Below are positions 1 to 5,739 of a stretch of DNA of 9,899 nucleotides, piece after piece. The notes beneath the pieces were generated by a model, which was not told where the DNA came from, ran no database searches, and saw nothing but the letters and a program-made list of their open reading frames with translations. The position numbers were made by a program, and so were the translations under genes. The stretch lies in NCBI GenBank assembly GCA_027023345.1, contig JALVVO010000165.1:1-9899 (forward strand), given 5' to 3'. Every line of letters begins with the position of its first letter. The stretch's first letter is position 1. This stretch comes from Thermaceae bacterium. Its GTDB lineage: Bacteria > Deinococcota > Deinococci > Deinococcales > Marinithermaceae.

Positions 1-201
1 CAGTACACCCGCCCCCCCGAGTACCGGGGGCTCAAGGTCCCCGAGGTCCTGCTCTCCGGGAACCACGAGCGGATCCGCGCCTGGCGGCGCCGCCAGGCGC
101 TCCTTCGCACCCTCGATCGGCGCCCCGAGCTCCTCAGAGCCGCCCCCCTCACCGCCGAGGACGTCTTTTTCCTTGCCGAGCTCGACGCCGAAGAGGGCTA
201 A
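1..201 (+). CDS. trmD: tRNA (guanine-N1)-methyltransferase, C-terminal end (partial)
   Basis: Only the last 66 residues are inside the window; the frame is open from base 1 to the TAA at 199-201. The peptide begins QYTRPPEYRGLKVPEVLLSG and continues NHERIRAWRR, which is the conserved junction and tRNA-binding region of bacterial TrmD (YTRP, RG..VP.VLLSGNH..I..WR). TrmD makes m1G37 in tRNAs with G36, using S-adenosylmethionine, and so guards against +1 frameshifting in the cytoplasm. The SAM-binding trefoil knot is upstream and out of view. The gene ends convergently with tgt, and the two stop codons overlap within 4 bases (198-201), so no separate terminator fits between them. The family call is firm from this short piece because the GNH/W motif is distinctive. 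Confidence 0.93.
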   Translation, partial: QYTRPPEYRGLKVPEVLLSGNHERIRAWRRRQALLRTLDRRPELLRAAPLTAEDVFFLAELDAEEG

Positions 202-1349
202 AGGTGTCCGCCGGCCTCGAGGGCCAGGCGGAACCAGCCGGGCATCTTCCCCCCAAAGCGCTTTTCGGCGTATTCGAGGGCGAACTCACTAAAGCGGCCC
301 TCCTGGATCGCCCTCCGCATCCGCTCGGTGAGGCGGTGGAGGTAGCGGAGGTTGTGGAGGGAGAGGAGCACCGGCCCGAGCATCTCCCCGGCGCGGACCA
401 GGTGGGTGAGGTAGGCGCGGGAGTGGGTGCGGCAGGCGAGGCAGTCGCAGGCCTCGTCTAAGGGGCGGGGGTCCTCCCGGTAGCGGGCCGAGTTCAGGTT
501 CAGCCGGCCCTCGTCCACCAGGGCGTAGCCGAAGCGGCCGGTCCGGGTGGGATAGACGCAGTCGAACATGTCCACCCCGAGCGCCACCGCCGCCACCAGG
601 TCCTCGGGGTGGCCGACCCCCATCAGGTAGCGGGGCCGGTCCTCGGGAAGGAGCCTGGTCGAGAGCTCCACCGCCGGGATCATCTTCTCCTTGGGCTCGC
701 CCACCGCGAGGCCGCCGATGGCGTAGCCGGGGAGGTCGAACCGGATCGTCTCCCGGGTGCTCCGCTCCCTAAGGTCGAGCTCGACCCCGCCCTGGGTGAT
801 GCCAAAGAGCGCCTGGTCCTTTCGGGTCTTCGCCCTTAGGCTTTGCTCGAGCCAGCGGAGGGTGCGCTCCAGCGAGCGCTCCAGGTACTCGCGGCTCGCG
901 GGGTAGGGAGGGCACTCGTCGAAGGCCATGATGAGGTCGGCCCCGAGGCGCTCCTGGACCTCGATGCTCCGCTCCGGGGAGAGGAAGAGGAGGTCGCCGT
1001 TTAGGTGGTTTCGGAACTCGACGCCCTCCTCGGTGATCCTCCGCAGGTGGCCGAGGCTCATCACCTGGTATCCCCCCGAGTCGGTGAGCCAGGGGCCCTT
1101 CCAGCCGGCGAACCCGTGGAGCCCGCCGAGCTTTTCCACGAGCTCGGGCCCCGGGCGAAGGAGCAGGTGGTAGGTGTTCGCGAGCAGGATCTCGCTCTTG
1201 ATCTCGGCGAGCCGTTCGACGTCGAGCCCCTTGACCGAGCCCTGGGTGCCCACCGGCATGAAGACCGGGGTGCGCACCGGGCCGCTCGGGGTCTCGAGCA
1301 CCCCGGTGCGGGCGCGTCCGGCGGTGGCGGCGACGGTGAAGCGAAACAC
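198..1349 (-). CDS. tgt: tRNA-guanine transglycosylase (queuine tRNA-ribosyltransferase)
   Basis: This 383-residue cytoplasmic enzyme exchanges G34 of GUN-anticodon tRNAs for preQ1, a step of queuosine synthesis. Visible residues are the active-site aspartate D90 in LTDSGG, the base-recognition D143 in MAFDECPPYP, the nucleophile D263 in GVDMFDC, and the zinc site C301-x-C303-x2-C306 with H332 in SLHNL. GITQGG (183-188) and the GGLAVGE loop (212-218) are also as expected. Length is normal for a bacterial Tgt. The tRNA-contacting loop after D263 reads CVYPTRTGRFG where many bacteria have CVMPTRNARNG; this may be lineage-typical. The start is GTG at 1349, chosen because the family N-terminus (FRF..AATAGRARTG) begins there and a TATCCT box lies 8 bases ahead, fitting a leaderless mRNA. 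It diverges from coaX and converges on trmD. Confidence 0.96.
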   Translation of the reverse strand: MFRFTVAATAGRARTGVLETPSGPVRTPVFMPVGTQGSVKGLDVERLAEIKSEILLANTYHLLLRPGPELVEKLGGLHGFAGWKGPWLTDSGGYQVMSLGHLRRITEEGVEFRNHLNGDLLFLSPERSIEVQERLGADLIMAFDECPPYPASREYLERSLERTLRWLEQSLRAKTRKDQALFGITQGGVELDLRERSTRETIRFDLPGYAIGGLAVGEPKEKMIPAVELSTRLLPEDRPRYLMGVGHPEDLVAAVALGVDMFDCVYPTRTGRFGYALVDEGRLNLNSARYREDPRPLDEACDCLACRTHSRAYLTHLVRAGEMLGPVLLSLHNLRYLHRLTERMRRAIQEGRFSEFALEYAEKRFGGKMPGWFRLALEAGGHL

Positions 1350-1368
1350 CAGGGGTTAGGATAACGGC
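1350..1368. promoter_or_regulatory. 19-bp divergent promoter with a two-way -10 box (tgt / coaX)
   Basis: The whole gap between the two GTG starts is 19 bases and holds TTAGGATAAC. On the plus strand TAGGAT (1357-1362) lies 6 bases before the coaX GTG. On the minus strand TATCCT (1363-1358) lies 8 bases before the tgt GTG. Both match the TANNNT form of a -10 element at the distance where transcription would start at or next to the start codon, so both genes are probably leaderless; neither has a Shine-Dalgarno sequence. Any -35 elements must lie inside the opposite gene, and I see no good TTGACA there. The box is seen directly; its use in both directions is inference. Confidence 0.6.
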
Positions 1369-2130
1369 GTGCTGCTCACGGTGGACGTCGGCAACACCAG
1401 CACCGCGATGGGGCTTTGGCGGGGGCGCGAGCTGCTCGCGCGCTGGCGGCTCGCCACCGACCGCGGCCGGATGGCCGAGGAGTACGCGGTCTTCCTCGAC
1501 CAGGTCTTTCGCCTGAAGGGCCTCGCTGCCCCCGAGGCCGCCGCCGTGGCCAGCGTGGTGCCGCCGGTGGAGCACGAGCTCGAGGCCGCCTTCCGGGAGC
1601 TATGGGGCATCGAGGCCCACCACCTGACCCCGGCGAACGCTGGGCTAGCGATCGAGGTGGACCACCCCCAGGGGGTGGGGGCCGACCGGCTCGCGAACGC
1701 GCTTGCGGTGCTCGAGCGGAACCGGGCGGAGCGCTACCTGGTGGTGGACTTCGGCACTGCCACCACCTTCGACCTGGTCGCGGCCCCGAACCGCTACCTG
1801 GGCGGGGCCATCGCCCCCGGTCCCGAGACCGCCGCCGAGGCCCTCGCCGAGCGCACCGCCATGCTTCCCCGCTTCGACCTCGTACCTCCGCCCCACGGGG
1901 TGGTGGGCAAGAACACCACCGAGGCCCTGCAGTCGGGCCTGGTGCTCGGCTACGCCGCGCTCGTGGACGGGATGGTGGCCCGCTTCGAGCGCGAGGCCGG
2001 GCCCCTGGCGGTGGTCGCCACCGGAGGGTTCGCCCGGGTGCTCGCCGGCCTATCGGCCCGCCTCTCCGACGTGGACCCCGACCTCACCCTGAAGGGGGTT
2101 CGTCGCTTCTTCGAGATGGTTCGGGGTTGA
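1369..2130 (+). CDS. coaX: type III pantothenate kinase
   Basis: This 253-residue protein phosphorylates pantothenate with ATP, the first step of coenzyme A synthesis, in the cytoplasm. It carries the ASKHA-fold motifs of the CoaX type: DVGNT at 6-10 (phosphate 1), GADR at 104-107 (pantothenate site), DFGTATTFD at 127-135 (phosphate 2), GGAIAPG at 145-151, the VVGKNT segment at 178-183, and TGG at 218-220 (adenosine). Length and order are standard. The start is GTG at 1369, directly before MLLTVDVGNT, so almost nothing is missing or extra at the N-terminus. No ribosome site precedes it, but a TAGGAT box does. Its 3' end overlaps the convergent YihY-type gene by 47 bases. Type III kinases are not feedback-inhibited by CoA, so control, if any, is likely transcriptional. 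Confidence 0.96.
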   Translation: MLLTVDVGNTSTAMGLWRGRELLARWRLATDRGRMAEEYAVFLDQVFRLKGLAAPEAAAVASVVPPVEHELEAAFRELWGIEAHHLTPANAGLAIEVDHPQGVGADRLANALAVLERNRAERYLVVDFGTATTFDLVAAPNRYLGGAIAPGPETAAEALAERTAMLPRFDLVPPPHGVVGKNTTEALQSGLVLGYAALVDGMVARFEREAGPLAVVATGGFARVLAGLSARLSDVDPDLTLKGVRRFFEMVRG

Positions 2131-2911
2131 CGTAGGCGGCCAGCGCCACCGCGCCCACGATCAGCACCCACATCAAGAGGTAAAAGCCGAGAAGCAGGAG
2201 CGCCGGTCCCGCGAGCGGCCCGTAGACGAGCGCGTAGCGCTTGAGCGGGAAGAAGCGACCGACGCCGAAGACCACCGCGCTCCAGCCGAGGGCGGCGAGG
2301 ATGGCGAAGAAGAGCGCCGGCCCGCTCGGCGGTGGGGGAAAGGGGAGGAAGCGGTAGATGAAGAAGAGCACGAGGACGCTCGCCGCGTAGGTGGCGGCGG
2401 GGCTCGCGAGCGCCCGCCAGGGTCCCTCGGGGAGGAGGCCGATGGCCAGACCGAGGACGAGCGAGAGCGCGCTCGCGAGCATGAGGGCAAGGCCCAAGAG
2501 GACCGGGCCCAAAAGTCCCAGAAACCGGGTCTGCCAGGGGCGCGGCCGGGTGCCGAAGACGGCAGAGAGCACGCTGGAGAGCGCGGTGAAGAAGTGGCTT
2601 GCGGTCCAAAAGAGCAAGAGCGCCGAGCCCAGGGTGAAGCCGGTCGCCCCGGCGGTGAGGGCCTCTAGGATCTCCCTCGCCGCCCCCTCGGCGGCGGGAA
2701 AGAGCCGGGTGACCAGCACCCGGAGCTCGCTCTCGAAGCTCGCGTAGAGCTCGGGGCTCTTGGCGAGCACGATGCCCGCGAGCCCAACGAGCAAAAGGAG
2801 GAGGGGAAAAAGCCCGAGCAGGGCGTAGTAGGAGAGGGCGGCGGCAAAGAGGGCGACCGGCACCCGGGCGAACCGGGCGAGGACCCGCCGGTGGAAGGGG
2901 AGGCTCTCCAC
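2084..2911 (-). CDS. YihY/UPF0761-family inner membrane protein
   Basis: This 275-residue integral membrane protein has about six hydrophobic segments: roughly 20-50, 88-118, 128-160, 170-190, 197-222 and 229-262. Family marks are the first segment with ALSYYALLGLFPLLLLLVG (25-43) and the last with YGPLAGPALLLLGFYLLMW (230-248). A basic, charged tail follows the last helix and ends PSRRSDEPPSG. The family (once misnamed ribonuclease BN/BrkB) has no settled biochemical role; transport or envelope functions have been suggested. The start is GTG at 2911, the only start consistent with the family N-terminus, with TAGACT 8 bases ahead. It lies 11 bases after the acyl-CoA dehydrogenase stop, so it could be read from that gene as well as from its own box. 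Its last 15 codons and its stop overlap the 3' end of coaX on the other strand. Confidence 0.88.
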   Translation of the reverse strand: MESLPFHRRVLARFARVPVALFAAALSYYALLGLFPLLLLLVGLAGIVLAKSPELYASFESELRVLVTRLFPAAEGAAREILEALTAGATGFTLGSALLLFWTASHFFTALSSVLSAVFGTRPRPWQTRFLGLLGPVLLGLALMLASALSLVLGLAIGLLPEGPWRALASPAATYAASVLVLFFIYRFLPFPPPPSGPALFFAILAALGWSAVVFGVGRFFPLKRYALVYGPLAGPALLLLGFYLLMWVLIVGAVALAAYVNPEPSRRSDEPPSG

Positions 2912-2922
2912 TAGGGGCGAGT

Positions 2923-4053
<1,131 letters not shown>

Positions 4054-4060
4054 CCCGCCT

Positions 4061-4066
4061 AGCGTA
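4061..4066 (-). promoter_or_regulatory. candidate -10 box for acyl-CoA dehydrogenase
   Basis: The minus strand reads TACGCT, then AGGCGGG, then the ATG at 4053. The 7-base spacing fits a leaderless start. AGGCGGG could instead act as a weak ribosome site on a read-through message from the prefoldin pair. No convincing -35 is visible 17 bases upstream (CTTTTT). Confidence 0.4.
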
Positions 4067-4091
4067 TCACGCCCCTACCGACGAAAAAGCG

Positions 4092-4430
4092 TCAGATAGC
4101 TTCCAGCTCGGCCTTGATCGCGCGCTCCAGGGCTTCGAGGTCGAAGCGGTTCTCCGGCGCCACCCCCACCGCCAGCGCGATCTCGGCTGCGAGGGCTCGA
4201 AAGCGGGCCTCGTCCTGCTCGGCGAGGGCGCGAAAGGCGGCCTGGATCTTCTCCAGCGTGTCCCTGAGGAGCCGCTCGACTTCCCGGATCTTCGCGTTCA
4301 GGAGCTCCTTGGCCTTCTCCCGGTCCACCTCGAGGCAGAGCCGGCCGGTCTTCAGGAAGACGCGCCGCCCCTCGGGGAGCTCCTCGAGGAGCTTAAGCTC
4401 GTTTTGGAGCGCCTTCAGTCCGAGTTCCAT
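4092..4430 (-). CDS. prefoldin beta-like small protein
   Basis: This 112-residue protein has a predicted helix, a short beta section and a long helix. The segment LEELPEGRRVFLKTGRLCLE (15-34) resembles the beta hairpin of archaeal prefoldin beta (LEEL..D..VYK.VG..LV.VD), followed by DREKAKELLNAKIREVERLL (36-55), a charged coiled-coil helix like its C-terminal helix. Two features are unusual: the N-terminal helix is very short (about 15 residues) and there is a C-terminal extension of about 40 residues, with two further short helices (71-112), that normal beta subunits lack. The start is ATG at 4430 with AGGAGG five bases ahead (4436-4441). It follows the prefoldin alpha gene by 49 bases, which supports a partner role as the other half of a jellyfish-shaped holdase for unfolded protein. 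The beta call rests on pattern and neighbourhood. Confidence 0.6.
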   Translation of the reverse strand: MELGLKALQNELKLLEELPEGRRVFLKTGRLCLEVDREKAKELLNAKIREVERLLRDTLEKIQAAFRALAEQDEARFRALAAEIALAVGVAPENRFDLEALERAIKAELEAI

Positions 4431-4442
4431 GCGCCCCTCCTA

Positions 4443-4474
4443 AAAGGGAGCGGCGGGAACCCGCCGCTCCCTTT
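4443..4474 (-). terminator. terminator-like hairpin between the two prefoldin genes
   Basis: A perfect 15-base inverted repeat (arms 4443-4457 and 4460-4474, core GGGAGCGGCGGG) has only two bases between the arms, so the real loop would be four bases on a 14-bp stem. On the minus strand it starts 5 bases after the prefoldin alpha stop, ends in TTTT, and is followed at once by the AGGAGG ribosome site of the beta-like gene. It could end most messages after the alpha gene, or act as a partial terminator or 3' stabiliser that sets the alpha:beta ratio. Confidence 0.75.
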
Positions 4475-4479
4475 GGGCC

Positions 4480-4896
4480 TTAGGCGTTCTTTTCGCCCTC
4501 CCGCTGTTCGGCAAGGAGGCCTTCGGCCCGGGTGTAGAGGGCGGCGATCGCCTCCTCGAGCACCCGCCGCTGGTCGCGCAGGGCGAGCACCTGCTTCTTC
4601 AGGTACTCGATCGCCTCCTGGTAGGGCAGCTCCACCGAGAGGTTGCCGCCGATGCCGATCACCACCTCCTCGACGTCCTCGACCTTGGCCTCGACCTGGA
4701 CGATCGAGCCCACCGGGATGAGGAGGGCCTTGCCCTTGCCCAGGTCCTTCAAGGTGGCGAGCGTCGCCTGGGTGGACTGCAGCTCGGCGATGGTCTGATT
4801 GATCACCGTGATCTCGGTCCGGAGCGCCTCGATCTGGGCGATCAGGCTCCTGAGCTCCTCCTCGGCCGTGGGGGTCTCCTGCTTCTTCTCCGCCAT
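4480..4896 (-). CDS. prefoldin alpha subunit (archaeal-type chaperone)
   Basis: This 138-residue protein has the full prefoldin alpha layout: a coiled-coil helix (about 11-52), two beta hairpins (about 57-90), and a return helix (92-135). Telling segments are KALLIPVGSIVQVEAKVED (56-74), VVIGIGGNLSVEL (78-90) and QEAIEYLKKQVLALRDQ (93-109), close to the archaeal pattern (..VPLG.....A.....D.VLV.IG.G...E.....A..YL...I..L). In archaea two alpha and four beta subunits form a hexamer that holds unfolded proteins for the chaperonin. The start is ATG at 4896, because a perfect AAGGAGGTG ribosome site (4902-4910) lies 7 bases ahead; a longer reading from TTG at 4920 would place that site inside the coding region. 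A sigma-70-type promoter lies just upstream. The family is unusual in bacteria. Confidence 0.88.
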   Translation of the reverse strand: MAEKKQETPTAEEELRSLIAQIEALRTEITVINQTIAELQSTQATLATLKDLGKGKALLIPVGSIVQVEAKVEDVEEVVIGIGGNLSVELPYQEAIEYLKKQVLALRDQRRVLEEAIAALYTRAEGLLAEQREGEKNA

Positions 4897-4928
4897 CGCG
4901 CCACCTCCTTTCTCGCTCAAGCAAAATC

Positions 4929-4957
4929 ATCCTACCACGCTTAGAAAAGCTTATCAA
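4929..4957 (-). promoter_or_regulatory. sigma-70-type promoter of the prefoldin pair
   Basis: On the minus strand TTGATA (4957-4952) and TAGGAT (4934-4929) are separated by exactly 17 bases. Transcription would begin near 4922, giving a leader of about 26 bases containing the strong AAGGAGGTG ribosome site. This is the best -35/-10 pair on the left side of the window, and unlike its neighbours this gene clearly uses a leadered message. The islet begins only tens of bases further upstream, so the promoter appears to have survived the insertion. Confidence 0.7.
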
Positions 4958-5029
4958 CAATATATCCTGCGCCCGTGTGTTTGCTTCCCACTCTGTGGGG
5001 TCAGGGTGTGCTATCCACCGCGTTTTGTG

Positions 5030-5653
5030 ATGAGAATTGAGGAGGGGCTCTTGCTCCCCGTGAAGCGGAGGAGGCGAAAAGACCAGGACAAACGATTAGG
5101 CCCCGAACCGCCTAGGCCCGAGCGGGTGGGCCTGGTGCTCAGCGCCGACGGCACCTTGTGGCGGTTGGTGGAGCACAAGGGGGTTCCCAGTCTCGGGGGC
5201 TACCGCATCCTGAAGAGCCGCTACCTTCTGGCCAGCGTGGCGGGGAGGGTAGGGGAAGGCGAAACCGCAAGGTTAGCGAAGGAAGCGCTGGAGCGAGCCC
5301 GGGAGGAGGCCAGGAGGCTCGGGCTTCCTACCCAAGGCCTGCTGCTTCGCACCGACCAGGGCTCGGCGTTCCAGTCGGAGGTCTCTCGCGGCTATCTTCA
5401 AAACCATCGAATCGGGCAGGTGTTTGCGCCGGTGGGAAAGCCCGAGGGCATGGGCAAGATTGAGCGATTGCACCGGAGCTTGAAAAAAGAGAAGCTCATG
5501 CGGGAGGAGATCCGAGACCCCATGGAACTGCAGCGGGCGTTGGACGAGTACCGGAACTACTACAACACCCGGCGTTTGCATCAGGCGCTGGGCTACCGGA
5601 CGCCGCTGGAAGTTGTGGAGTCCAAGAGGGTCAAAGTGGTATCGTTTTCGTGA
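5030..5653 (+). pseudogene. IS3-family transposase (OrfB), 5'-truncated remnant
   Basis: From ATG 5030 the frame gives 207 residues of an rve-type DDE recombinase. It begins MRIEEGLLLP, the usual linker before the catalytic core, and keeps all three acidic residues: the aspartate of SADGT, the aspartate of RTDQGSAFQS, and, 35 residues on, the glutamate of GKIERLHRSLKKE. It ends with the family's NYYNTRRLHQALGYRTP motif. A full OrfB has about 270-290 residues, so the N-terminal helix-turn-helix region (about 80 residues) is gone, and no OrfA is present. The frame is open further left, but those residues do not match the family and are antisense to the prefoldin alpha gene. It is most likely inactive. 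No terminal inverted repeats could be assigned. Its stop is 86 bases before the AT-rich gene. Confidence 0.85.
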
Positions 5654-5676
5654 AGCGCTACACTGATTACAAGGTA

Positions 5677-5705
5677 TTGACCGATCACAGATTCTGACAT
5701 AACCT
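5677..5705 (+). promoter_or_regulatory. candidate promoter of the 812-aa gene
   Basis: TTGACC (5677-5682), 17 bases, then TAACCT (5700-5705) gives a well-spaced -35/-10 pair, with a start point near 5712 and a leader of about 28 bases. The leader ends in AGGAGGTG (5727-5734), seven bases from the AGGAGG core to the ATG at 5740. The elements match what the host uses elsewhere in this window, so the gene is probably expressible here. It lies within or just beyond the right end of the IS3-type remnant. Confidence 0.6.
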
Positions 5706-5739
5706 GTAGCCACCAGGAGAGCCATTAGGAGGTGTACGC

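Noticed and set aside
4080..4093. GACG-AAAAAG-CGTC inverted repeat as a terminator after the prefoldin pair
   Set aside because: The stem is only 4 bp, it overlaps the stop codon, and no T-run follows on either strand.
4894..4920. Longer prefoldin alpha starting at TTG 4920
   Set aside because: The consensus ribosome site AAGGAGGTG lies inside that extension at the right distance from ATG 4896.
4799..5029. Extended N-terminus of the IS3-type frame
   Set aside because: Translation there does not resemble the helix-turn-helix part of OrfB and overlaps prefoldin alpha in antisense.
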